The notes: generated from the letters alone by a model not told the origin. 6,906 nt of DNA from Dietzia timorensis (GCF_020742175.1 NZ_DYXM01000179.1:1-6906), one strand, 5' to 3'; counted from the first letter of the stretch, positions 1-6,493 are shown. Made by a program: numbers and translations.

Positions 1-152
1 TGATTACAGTCCGTACGATGCGCGGAGGTGAGAAGAAGTTCCGGATACCTCGGCGAGGTCTCGGCGAGGGCGAATTGGAACCTGCTGATCGTCACCATGA
101 GCGGCGAATTCGACACCGGGTCGTCGATCCCCTGGCTGTCGATGCCGAACAC
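1..152 (-). CDS. Partial protein of unknown function, 3' end outside window
   Basis: An open minus-strand frame follows the lipase stop in the same reading frame and reaches the window edge without a stop, giving 50 codons. The first possible start is GTG at 152-150. In-frame alternatives are GTG at 116 and ATG at 98. No clear Shine-Dalgarno sequence precedes any of them. G/C fills the third position in about 35 of the first 39 codons of the stretch from base 155 down, which is what a real gene in this genome looks like and argues for a start near 152. The visible protein begins VFGIDSQGIDDP and later contains LMVTISRFQF. The latter loosely recalls the first beta strand of small antibiotic-biosynthesis-monooxygenase (ABM) domain proteins, but that is a guess from a few residues. 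It is probably the third gene of the P450-lipase operon. Function is not assigned. Confidence 0.45.
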   Translation of the reverse strand, partial: MFGIDSQGIDDPVSNSPLMVTISRFQFALAETSPRYPELLLTSAHRTDCN

Positions 153-155
153 CGA

Positions 156-1436
156 TCAACCGCGCAGCGCCGCGTGGATCCAGTCCTTCGCCTCGGGATA
201 TCCGGTGAACATGCCGAGTAGATGCTCGCCGGGAACCTCGTGCATTGTCACCGGAACGCCCAGATCGCGCTGCTGATCAGCGAGCTCGCGGACAGGTCCG
301 AGCGGCACCCAGAACTCATCGCGGCCGTGGTAGATGTACAGCGGCGAGGGGATCGCGCGGTCGCTCATCCGCGCTAGGTCGTAGATCTTCTCGGCGGTCG
401 GGGACTCGAGGGCGCCCGGGGTGGCGATCTGGTCGATGTCCACGAGCGTTGCGCCCGCGAGGGAGACCTCGTCCATGCAGGAGTCCTTCACCGCGGAGGC
501 GATCTGCACGCCCTCGTCGGTGAGCAGGTCGAGCATCTCCGGGTGCGCCCGGGCGACTCCCAGGGTGGCGGCGCCGAGCAGGCCGACGGCGAGGTTCTCA
601 TTCATGCTCGTCATCAGCGTTTCGAAGTCCGCGGGCACTCCGCCGACGGCGACGCCCTCCAGGCGCTCCGCGACTTCCGGTGCATACTCGGTGGCGAGCT
701 TGCCGGCGCCGAGCGAGGCGATGGCGCCGCCGGAATAACCGGTGTACCCCAGTCGTTCCGCACGGCCAATCGGCCCGGTCCTGGAGGCGTCGAGAATCGT
801 GTACCCGGCCGTCTGCGGGTCCGCGTAGGCCATCGACGGCCCCTGGTGGTCGGGCACGAGGACCGCGGTCCCCGAGCGCAGCGCGTCGGCGATCATCGGC
901 GGGAAGGACTCCATCAGCCGACGTATCGGGGATACGCCGGCGGCGAGGTCCCCGTTGGCGTACGAGAAGCCCGGGGTACAACGCCGGCCGAGCGAATCGA
1001 TCGCCGAGTTATACACAAGTAGAGGGTTGCCTTCGAGTTCGTCACCGGGTGCCGCCCCTGCGCCCGGGGGCTCGAGGAGTGTCGCCGTCCCGAAGGTGGG
1101 TGTGCCGTCCGCCGCCGTCGTGCGGAACTGGAACTGCGTCGCGCGGGAAATCGGCGCGCCCGCGATGGGTGCCGCCATAGCGGTGACGTCCCGGCGATCC
1201 AACTCCTCGCCCGGTGCCGCAGCGGCGAGGGCGGCGGAGTCCACGGCCGGCGCGTCGAAGAAGGCGTCCCCGCTCGGCGAGGGGAGTACCGCCTCGAGAC
1301 GCTGGTCCATCGGCGGCGCCGGAGGAAGGGGCAGCGCGGACTGAGCCGCGGCGAGCGGAGCCGTAGCGAGCGGGGCTGCGCTGAACGCCAGCGCGGACGC
1401 CACGACGACCGAGAATAGGGACCGAACCTTCGACAT
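156..1436 (-). CDS. Secreted lipase, LIP (secretory lipase) family alpha/beta hydrolase
   Basis: 426 residues. A serine hydrolase expected to cleave ester bonds of acylglycerols or similar lipids outside the cytoplasm. Residues 1-31 form a Sec-type signal peptide: a Lys/Arg start (MSKVR), a hydrophobic core, and an Ala-rich end with likely cleavage near AAA-Q. The nucleophile elbow is GYSGG at 233-237 (Ser235). The likely acid is Asp373 in YHGRDEFW and the likely base is His405 in VPGEHLLG, completing the triad. The exported part has exactly two cysteines, Cys153 and Cys320, a plausible disulfide. The start at 1436 is preferred over an in-frame ATG at 1466 because GGAGGG lies 5 bases upstream and the signal peptide then begins properly. 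The gene starts 33 bases after the P450 stop, so co-transcription is likely. The family fits the fold and the Candida antarctica lipase A-like group; the natural substrate is unknown. Confidence 0.88.
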   Translation of the reverse strand: MSKVRSLFSVVVASALAFSAAPLATAPLAAAQSALPLPPAPPMDQRLEAVLPSPSGDAFFDAPAVDSAALAAAAPGEELDRRDVTAMAAPIAGAPISRATQFQFRTTAADGTPTFGTATLLEPPGAGAAPGDELEGNPLLVYNSAIDSLGRRCTPGFSYANGDLAAGVSPIRRLMESFPPMIADALRSGTAVLVPDHQGPSMAYADPQTAGYTILDASRTGPIGRAERLGYTGYSGGAIASLGAGKLATEYAPEVAERLEGVAVGGVPADFETLMTSMNENLAVGLLGAATLGVARAHPEMLDLLTDEGVQIASAVKDSCMDEVSLAGATLVDIDQIATPGALESPTAEKIYDLARMSDRAIPSPLYIYHGRDEFWVPLGPVRELADQQRDLGVPVTMHEVPGEHLLGMFTGYPEAKDWIHAALRG

Positions 1437-1441
1437 GGGAA

Positions 1442-1447
1442 CCCTCC
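1442..1447 (-). promoter_or_regulatory. Ribosome binding site of the lipase gene
   Basis: GGAGGG on the minus strand, 5 bases before the ATG at 1436. It decides the start: the longer in-frame ATG at 1466 has no such site and would add ten residues in front of a complete signal peptide. Confidence 0.8.
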
Positions 1448-1469
1448 AACACGCTGCCGGCGACATCGA

Positions 1470-2744
1470 CTAGCCGGCGGCGGTCGACGAGGCCGTCGCG
1501 GCGAGGTCGTACACGGGGAGGTTGCGAAAACCCCGGGTAAAAGGAGACCCTATGCGCTTCGCGCCTCCGCCGTCAGCGGAAATCGCAGGAAAGGCGGCAT
1601 ACAGCTCTTCCAGGGCCACCCGCGCCTGCAGCTTGGCGAAATGCGAACCGATGCAGAAATGCGGGCCCTGCGAGAACGCGAGGTGGCTGATGAACTCGCG
1701 GTGGATGTTCAGCTCCGCGGCGTCGGGGCCGAATTCTCGTTGGTCCCGGTTGCCGGAGCCGTAGTACATCATCACCTTCGACCCCTCCGGAATCGTGACG
1801 CCGGAGATGCTCAGTTCGCGGGTCGTCGTTCGCGCGAGCGCCTGAACCGAGGATTCGCGCCGCAGACATTCCATCAGGGCGCCGGGGATGAGCGTGGGGT
1901 CCGCCGCCACCTCGGCGCGCTGCGCGGGGTGCTCGGTGAGTTGGGCGATCGTGTGCGAGATGAGGTTGCCCGTGGTGTCGTTTCCGCCGGCGACGATGAC
2001 GAAGCAGAAGCCCAGAACGTCCCAGTCGCTGAGGCGTTCGCCGTCGTACTCCGCGCGGAGGAGTCCGGTGATGAGATCGTCCGGGACCTCGTGGCCGGCG
2101 TCGATATCGGCTCGGCGAGCGTCGACGAGCTCGCCGAAGTACTCGAACATCTCCGCCACCGCGGATACCGCCGACGTGCCGAGTCCGCCGAACGCGAAGC
2201 CGTTGTCCTGGATCGTGGTGAGCGCTGATACCCACGGATCGAGAAGGGGGCGATCGGCGGCGGGGATGCCGAGTAGGAACCCGAGGACGAAAGTGGGGAT
2301 CGTGGCCGAGTACCGCGTGTGGATGTCCACGGTCTCGCCCGAACGTGCGCGCTCGGCGAGCTCGGCGAGCCGCTCCCGAGCGAAGGAGCGAATCGTGTCC
2401 TCGGTTCGGGCAACCCGGCGCGGAGAGAATCCAGAGGCCACGAGTTTGCGTTTGAGCGAATGCTCCGGTGGATCCATCATCACGAGTGTCGGCGCGAGGC
2501 CGAGTGCTGCGATCTCGTCGGCGTAGAACGTGAGCCCGTGCGCGGAGGAAAATACCTCCGGATCTCGGACTGCGGCAACGATGTCCGCATAGCGGCTCAG
2601 CGCCCAGAATTCGGGCCGGTCATGCTCCGGATCCGAGGGGTGGAAATGCACGGGATCGGATTCTCGCAGCGCCGAATACGCGGGATAGGGATCTTGCAGG
2701 AAGGCCGGATCGAATGGCTCGAAGGTCGGGGTTGTCTTCACCAT
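1470..2744 (-). CDS. Cytochrome P450 monooxygenase (CYP130-like?)
   Basis: 424 residues from the ATG at 2744, a normal length for a soluble bacterial P450. It would insert one oxygen atom from O2 into an organic substrate, using electrons from a ferredoxin and its reductase; neither is encoded in the window. Motifs, numbered from this start: the I-helix oxygen-activation motif AGGNDTT at 252-258; ExxR as ECLR at 292-295; and the heme loop FSQGPHFCIG with axial ligand Cys364. The stretch VQALARTTTRELSISG and the later YGSGNRDQREFGPDAAEL strongly recall mycobacterial CYP130 from memory; no alignment was run, so no CYP number is given. An in-frame ATG at 2762 would add six residues, but it lies inside an inverted repeat and upstream of the predicted -10 box, so 2744 is preferred. 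Neither start has a Shine-Dalgarno sequence, which fits a leaderless mRNA. The lipase gene follows. Substrate unknown; a lipid or fatty acid is only an inference from that neighbour. Confidence 0.92.
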   Translation of the reverse strand: MVKTTPTFEPFDPAFLQDPYPAYSALRESDPVHFHPSDPEHDRPEFWALSRYADIVAAVRDPEVFSSAHGLTFYADEIAALGLAPTLVMMDPPEHSLKRKLVASGFSPRRVARTEDTIRSFARERLAELAERARSGETVDIHTRYSATIPTFVLGFLLGIPAADRPLLDPWVSALTTIQDNGFAFGGLGTSAVSAVAEMFEYFGELVDARRADIDAGHEVPDDLITGLLRAEYDGERLSDWDVLGFCFVIVAGGNDTTGNLISHTIAQLTEHPAQRAEVAADPTLIPGALMECLRRESSVQALARTTTRELSISGVTIPEGSKVMMYYGSGNRDQREFGPDAAELNIHREFISHLAFSQGPHFCIGSHFAKLQARVALEELYAAFPAISADGGGAKRIGSPFTRGFRNLPVYDLAATASSTAAG

Positions 2745-2780
2745 CAACACATTTAACAACATGTGTTAATTGCTGTGCAA
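2744..2780 (-). promoter_or_regulatory. Predicted promoter giving a leaderless P450 mRNA
   Basis: Reading the minus strand, TTGCAC (2780-2775) and TTAAAT (2756-2751) are separated by 18 bases and resemble -35 and -10 hexamers. The A of the ATG at 2744 is the seventh base after the -10 box, where transcription would start. No Shine-Dalgarno sequence precedes the ATG. Leaderless mRNAs are common in actinobacteria. The patch is clearly more AT-rich than its surroundings. Both hexamers are imperfect, so this is a prediction. Confidence 0.45.
2746..2769. promoter_or_regulatory. Nested inverted repeats, candidate operator of the P450-lipase operon
   Basis: Two overlapping perfect inverted repeats lie just before the P450 start: TTAACA-N5-TGTTAA at 2753-2769 and AACACAT-N8-ATGTGTT at 2746-2767. 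They cover the predicted -10 box and the space down to the transcription start, so a dimer bound there would block transcription. Arm length and spacing suit a dimeric HTH repressor. The regulator is unknown; the HTH protein encoded just upstream is one candidate. Confidence 0.5.
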
Positions 2781-2809
2781 GGGGCGTTCCGCCCCTCGGG
2801 GAGTCCCGA
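2780..2809 (-). terminator. Two tandem GC hairpins between the HTH gene and the P450
   Basis: On the minus strand, soon after the stop of the HTH gene, come two adjacent stems: TCGGG-ACTC-CCCGA (2809-2796) and AGGGGCG-GAA-CGCCCCT (2796-2780), sharing one base. The second has a perfect 7-bp stem with a 3-base loop. There is no real U-tract after it, so it may be a weak or U-less terminator or an mRNA-stability element. Its position would separate the HTH transcript from the P450 promoter. Confidence 0.4.
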
Positions 2810-2818
2810 CGAGTCGAA

Positions 2819-3076
2819 CTAGCTCGCCCGCCCGACCATCTGCTGCCAGCTCTGGTAGCGGCTTTGGAGCTTGAGCCACAGGTGCGGGCTCGACCCCATG
2901 ACCTCGCCGATCCGGACGGAGTCGTCCTCGGACAACGTGCAGCGATCGTCGAGAAGCTCGGCGGCGTGGGAGGGGGAGACGCCGAGCTTCGAGGCGAATT
3001 CGTCAACCGTCCAGCCACGGGCGTCGAGCTCCGCCTGTAGAAGTCCGCCTGGGGAGACGGCGCTGGTGATGGTCAT
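2819..3076 (-). CDS. HigA/VapI-type antitoxin-like HTH protein, no toxin partner
   Basis: 85 residues. Like HigA-family antidotes, it should bind DNA as a dimer through a Cro/C1-type helix-turn-helix. The family pattern is visible: SPGGLLQAEL near the N-terminus (residues 8-17), the HTH at about 23-43 (VDEFASKLGVSPSHAAELLD), a TLSEDDSVRIGEVMGSSP segment at 47-64, and the typical ending HLWLKLQSRY (65-74). HigA proteins usually sit beside a HigB (RelE-like) toxin, but none is visible here: upstream are 128 noncoding bases and then a membrane protein gene, and downstream are the hairpins and the P450. It is therefore either an orphan antitoxin or a regulator recruited to local duty, with the P450 operator as an obvious candidate target. 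A weak AAAGGCG ribosome site precedes the ATG. Family assignment is firm; role is inference. Confidence 0.85.
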   Translation of the reverse strand: MTITSAVSPGGLLQAELDARGWTVDEFASKLGVSPSHAAELLDDRCTLSEDDSVRIGEVMGSSPHLWLKLQSRYQSWQQMVGRAS

Positions 3077-3204
3077 GATTCGCCTTTCGCGTCGATGTAC
3101 GTTCGAGTCGTGAATTTCTGTGTCTTCAAATGGGAGGGCGTCAGCAGATATTTTGTTCCCTCACAGGGTCATTGCGTGTAGTTGCCGAAACGTTACATTC
3201 CGAG
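3077..3204. other. Noncoding gap upstream of the HTH gene
   Basis: 128 bases, AT-richer than the rest of the window, between the stop of the small membrane protein gene and the start of the HTH gene. It presumably carries the HTH promoter, but I could not place convincing -35/-10 boxes. A TCGA-N7-TCGA repeat (3092-3106) and a 4-bp hairpin (CCCT-CAC-AGGG, 3158-3168) are the only symmetries seen, both weak. No convincing terminator for the membrane protein operon was found. Confidence 0.5.
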
Positions 3205-3588
3205 TCAGCGTCTCATCGTGAACAACACGATGATCGAGCCGATGACGATGAATGGGGCCGCGACGAGCAGCAATCCTGCTGCGGATTGGCCGATCACCAC
3301 GGTGACGACTGCGAGCATGAAGATGAATAGGCCGAGGAGGAAATACATGACCGATCCGCCTCGGCGCTGCGGTTTTGGAGCCATGGATGGCGGCGCCACC
3401 GGCGCGAATGTAGCGGCTGCCATCTGCCCTGAGGCGATCGGCCCGCCGAAGTCGGGGCCGCCCGCATAGGAGGGGACACCAGGGGGAACGATCGGGTCCT
3501 GGCGGACCTCGTAGATCTGGTGCGCCGGTGTGCCGAAGTCCGGTTCACCGTAGGACGGTTGCTGGTTGGTGCGGTATTCGTCGTTCAT
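3205..3588 (-). CDS. Small two-helix membrane protein coupled to esrI
   Basis: 127 residues; I do not recognise a named family. Residues 1-78 are Pro/Gly/Tyr-rich and look disordered, with an imperfect repeat: PSYGEPDFG (11-19) and PSYAGGPDFG (39-48). A basic patch (PKPQRRGG) precedes two hydrophobic helices at about 80-99 and 103-124, and the protein ends in MRR. This suggests a membrane hairpin with both ends in the cytoplasm. The ATG at 3588 follows the esrI stop by two bases (TAA-CA-ATG), with GGAGG 10 bases upstream, so translation is probably coupled to esrI. A longer frame starting at 3696 would overlap esrI and is not supported. Co-expression suggests a role in the EsrISR envelope-stress circuit, as a partner of EsrI/EsrS or as an effector. 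That is inference from position only. Confidence 0.8.
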   Translation of the reverse strand: MNDEYRTNQQPSYGEPDFGTPAHQIYEVRQDPIVPPGVPSYAGGPDFGGPIASGQMAAATFAPVAPPSMAPKPQRRGGSVMYFLLGLFIFMLAVVTVVIGQSAAGLLLVAAPFIVIGSIIVLFTMRR

Positions 3589-3590
3589 TG

Positions 3591-4952
3591 TTACTGGACC
3601 TCCACGGCGGCGGCGAGCATATTGGCGGTGACGGTGATGGTCGGGGCCTCCCCTTCGGCGGGCGGTTTTGTGGCCGGATAGGTGCGTGTTTCGCACTCGG
3701 ACATCGCCGCGGCCTCGCAGTCGATGTGCAGATCATGGCCCGCGGGCCGCTCGAACACGATGGTCGATCCGATCGCATTGACTTCCGTATTAATGCTTCT
3801 GTCACCGATATCGGACAGGTCGAGGATGACGCTCGAGCCCAACGCGTTGATCCCCTCGTCCAACAGTGCGTCGGTCGCCGTGACGTTTTCCGTCGTGCCG
3901 ATGAAGGAATCCTCGGCCTCCGGATTGAAGTTCGTCGGACCGATGTACTGCCCGTTGAACGAGGTCGCGGCCATGGCCGCGCCGAGCAACATCGCGATCG
4001 GTAGCAACCCGAGTCCGCGCTTTCTGAATGCCCCGATCATCATGCCCAGTGCCACGATGGCGAGCGCGATGGCGAGCGATTGCGTCACCGAGGGGACACC
4101 GAAGAACCGTCCGAGAACGAATGCGCCGAGCCCTGCGAAACCGGCGAAGGTGATGAAGAGCCAGGTCAATCCCGGTCCGCGGCAACCATCCTTGCCTTCG
4201 TCGCTGTCGCCATCGCCGGCTCCCGCGGTCGGAGGATCGGGGAGGTCCCAGGCGAAGCGGGCCGCTCCAAGCGGATCCCATGACGGCGGAGTGCCTTCGC
4301 CGTCATAGACGGAGAAGCTCTCGTCCTCCTGCGCCGCGGCGCCGGTTCGGCCGTAATCGGCGGGACGACCGGGGCGCCCCTGGCGCTCCCACTGCGTCAT
4401 CTGCGGCTTTGTCATCATGTACGCCGGCGATGCCGGGTGCAGGCCCTCTCGCGGGTCCCTCGTGTAGGCCCACCGCATGTACTCGGGCGGCTGCGGGCGG
4501 TGCCGGTAGAGGCCGTAGAGCCCGGCGAACATCACGAAGATGATGACCCACGCGAGCACGTCCACATCGGAACCGCCGATCGCCCACGGGCCGACCAGAA
4601 TCGCGGCGATCGTGAGCGCGATGGGGAGGAAGAGGGTTTTTCCCTCGTCCTTGCGATGGAACATCGTCTCGTGGACCCGCAGCGCATCGTCCTGATACTT
4701 GAACAACAGGGCGCACAGCAGGTAGACAGCGAGGCCCGCGCCACCCATGAGGGCGGCGACGACGAAGACGACCCGGATGAGCACGGGGTCGACGTCGAAG
4801 CGGTGGCCGACGGCCGTGGCGACCCCGGCGAGCTTCTTGTCCCCGGCGGGGCGAACCGGGCGCGAGGCCCACAGGTCCTTGAGCTGGGCGCCGAAGTCCC
4901 GTGCCATGCCGGGAGTCGGTTCCTGGGTGCGTGTGTCGTTCATGTCTTCCAT
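3591..4952 (-). CDS. esrI: EsrI-like PspC-domain membrane protein, predicted inhibitor of EsrS
   Basis: 453 residues from the ATG at 4952; an ATG at 4943 would give 450. The ribosome site is weak for both. A PspC domain covers about 31-86 (KKLAGVATAVGHRFDVDP, then a long hydrophobic helix). Further hydrophobic segments lie at about 107-124, 131-149, 262-281, 290-307 and 313-330. A polar Pro-rich linker (150-258) contains WDPLGAARFAWDLPDP. The C-terminal part (about 368-425) has repeated ALGSSVILDL / AIGSTIVFERPAG segments resembling the LiaF/YvqF C-terminal domain, with Cys412 and Cys420. In C. glutamicum, EsrI is a PspC-domain membrane protein, divergent from esrSR, that holds EsrSR inactive without envelope stress. 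The same architecture here supports that role. Divergent arrangement with esrS suggests shared regulation. The identification rests on layout and domains, not on an alignment. Confidence 0.82.
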   Translation of the reverse strand: MEDMNDTRTQEPTPGMARDFGAQLKDLWASRPVRPAGDKKLAGVATAVGHRFDVDPVLIRVVFVVAALMGGAGLAVYLLCALLFKYQDDALRVHETMFHRKDEGKTLFLPIALTIAAILVGPWAIGGSDVDVLAWVIIFVMFAGLYGLYRHRPQPPEYMRWAYTRDPREGLHPASPAYMMTKPQMTQWERQGRPGRPADYGRTGAAAQEDESFSVYDGEGTPPSWDPLGAARFAWDLPDPPTAGAGDGDSDEGKDGCRGPGLTWLFITFAGFAGLGAFVLGRFFGVPSVTQSLAIALAIVALGMMIGAFRKRGLGLLPIAMLLGAAMAATSFNGQYIGPTNFNPEAEDSFIGTTENVTATDALLDEGINALGSSVILDLSDIGDRSINTEVNAIGSTIVFERPAGHDLHIDCEAAAMSECETRTYPATKPPAEGEAPTITVTANMLAAAVEVQ

Positions 4953-5103
4953 CGTGGTCGCCCCGCCGCCCGGCCGCTATTGGGGAAGACCCTGAACTTT
5001 CGCCCCGGGGCCCGGAGGGGGTATCCACTCATTGGTCCGGGGGCCGGCGAATACCAGGGTTGTCCCCGATTCTTCATCGGGAGAAGTTTGCTTGGATGGA
5101 GAC
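4953..5103. promoter_or_regulatory. Divergent esrI/esrS promoter region
   Basis: 151 bases separate the two start codons and must hold both promoters. I could not place confident -35/-10 pairs. The notable symmetry is the perfect inverted repeat CCCGAT-TCTTC-ATCGGG at 5065-5081, ending 22 bases before the esrS ATG. It could be a response-regulator site or a leader hairpin. A GC-only palindrome (5002-5011) also lies here and is probably compositional. Confidence 0.5.
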
Positions 5104-6441
5104 ATGTCATCTGTGTCCCGCACGCCCGAATCTCGCGAACGGGTCGCCGCCCAGCCGCAGCAGCCGGCGCCGGTGCCCGGTAATGCGGTGGCGCGGCGCG
5201 GGTATCCGGGTCCGCACAAGCTCTACCGCAACCCGCGTCGCGGCATCCTCGGCGGCGTCACCGCCGGGATCGCCGAATATCTCCGTCTGTCCCCGACGCA
5301 GGTGCGCGTGGCGTTCGTCGTTCTGGCGATGCTCGGTTTCTTCGGTGGGCTTTTGTATGCGGGCCTGTGGATGTTCCTGCCCTCGCGCCCGGTTCCTCCG
5401 CAGCTGTCGAAGGACGAGCTCGACTCCGAGCGCCGCACCGGTCACTGGTTGATCTTCGCCGGAATCGTCGCCTCGCTGTTCGCCGGGTCGATGCTCGTGT
5501 CCGCGCTGTTCATGGTCGCGATCCCGCTGGTCGTCGTCGCCGCCGGCGCTGCCGTGGTGTGGCAGGCCCTCGACTCTGCGGGGGACGCGGCCGACGAATC
5601 CGAGTCCGGCTCCACCTCCGTCTTGTCCGGGTTGTTGTCGGACCGATTCGCGCTGTTCCGTCTCGGCGGTGGCGGCGCACTGGTGTTCCTCGGCCTCGCG
5701 GTGATTCTGCTGCGCGAGGTATCGATCGCCGAAATGGGCTCGGCGGTTCTTGCGGTCGTGGTCACGCTCGGCGGGATCGCGCTGCTCACCGTGCCGCTGT
5801 GGATGCGGATGATCCGTACGGTCGAGACCGAGCGCGCCGAGAAGGCCCGCGAACGCGAGCGCGCGAATATCGCTTCTCACCTGCACGATTCCGTTCTGCA
5901 GACGCTCGCTCTGATCCAGAAGCGCGCCGACGATCCCGCCCAGGTGACACGGCTTGCCCGGCGTCAGGAGCGGGAGTTGAGGCAGTGGCTGTTCGAGGCC
6001 GGCGAGAAGAGCCGGAACGACCCGTTGTCGGTGGCTGCCGGCGTCGAGCGCATCTGCGAGGAGATCGAGGACAACTACGAGATCGCGGTGTCGCAGGTGG
6101 TCGTCGGGGGCGACGCCCCACTCGCGGAAAAGGAGAACGCTGCGCTCGCCGCGGCCCGGGAAGCGCTGGTCAACGTGGCCAAACATGCCCAGGTCGACCG
6201 CGCCGACGTGTTCTGCGAAGTCGATTCCGATGACGGCGGAGTGCTGGAGATCTTCGTGCGGGACCGCGGCATCGGCTTCGATCCGGACACGGTTCCCGGC
6301 GATCGCAAGGGCCTGGCCATGTCCATCCGCCAACGCGTCGAAAGCCGAGGGGGCTCGGTGCGGGTACGCAGTACTATGGCAACCGGTACCGAGATCGCCA
6401 TCCGCATGCCGTGCACGAAGTCGGAGGAGAAGGTCGGCTAG
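5104..6441 (+). CDS. esrS: EsrS-like sensor histidine kinase with N-terminal PspC domain
   Basis: 445 residues. A membrane kinase that autophosphorylates on histidine and passes phosphate to the adjacent regulator. In order: a Pro-rich cytoplasmic tail (1-36); a PspC domain at about 37-95 (RGILGGVTAGIAEYLRLSP, then a membrane helix); more membrane segments at about 115-155 and 188-232; a HisKA_3 dimerisation/phosphoacceptor helix with ASHLHDSVLQ (phospho-His261); and a HATPase_c domain with the N box around Asn357 (ALVNVAKHA), a G1 box DRGIGFD from Asp387, KGL at 402-404 and GTEIAIRMP at 428-436. All catalytic motifs are intact. An N-terminal PspC domain on a kinase is the hallmark of EsrS. 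The ATG at 5104 has GGATGGAG just upstream; an in-frame TTG at 5032 is less likely because it would run through the intergenic inverted repeat. esrR follows after 64 bases. Confidence 0.88.
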   Translation: MSSVSRTPESRERVAAQPQQPAPVPGNAVARRGYPGPHKLYRNPRRGILGGVTAGIAEYLRLSPTQVRVAFVVLAMLGFFGGLLYAGLWMFLPSRPVPPQLSKDELDSERRTGHWLIFAGIVASLFAGSMLVSALFMVAIPLVVVAAGAAVVWQALDSAGDAADESESGSTSVLSGLLSDRFALFRLGGGGALVFLGLAVILLREVSIAEMGSAVLAVVVTLGGIALLTVPLWMRMIRTVETERAEKARERERANIASHLHDSVLQTLALIQKRADDPAQVTRLARRQERELRQWLFEAGEKSRNDPLSVAAGVERICEEIEDNYEIAVSQVVVGGDAPLAEKENAALAAAREALVNVAKHAQVDRADVFCEVDSDDGGVLEIFVRDRGIGFDPDTVPGDRKGLAMSIRQRVESRGGSVRVRSTMATGTEIAIRMPCTKSEEKVG

Positions 6442-6493
6442 AACAGCCCGCCTGCGCGCTCCCTCCCGGCCGGCGCGGCGCGCCCACCCCTTC

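Noticed and set aside
28..276. Plus-strand open frame overlapping the lipase 3' end
   Set aside because: It overlaps a well-supported gene by over 100 bases and has no recognisable product. The minus strand has the coding-type third-base bias here.
1434..1466. Longer lipase start at 1466
   Set aside because: It would put ten residues, including a Cys and Trp, before a complete signal peptide. It lacks a ribosome site, whereas GGAGGG sits 5 bases before 1436.
3092..3106. TCGA-N7-TCGA repeat upstream of the HTH gene as an autoregulatory operator
   Set aside because: TCGA is self-complementary and common at this GC content, and the arms are only 4 bp.
4280..4294. A 15-base sequence (ATGACGGCGGAGTGC) repeated at 6230-6244
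   Set aside because: Both copies lie inside unrelated coding sequences on different strands and frames. With GC-rich codon bias, a single 15-base match is most likely chance.
5002..5011. GCCCCGGGGC palindrome in the esrI/esrS gap
   Set aside because: A G/C-only palindrome is expected by chance in this composition, and nothing ties it to a promoter.
5032..5103. TTG start of esrS at 5032
   Set aside because: It would add 24 residues encoded across the intergenic dyad, and no family domain lies there. The ATG at 5104 has a purine-rich site just upstream.
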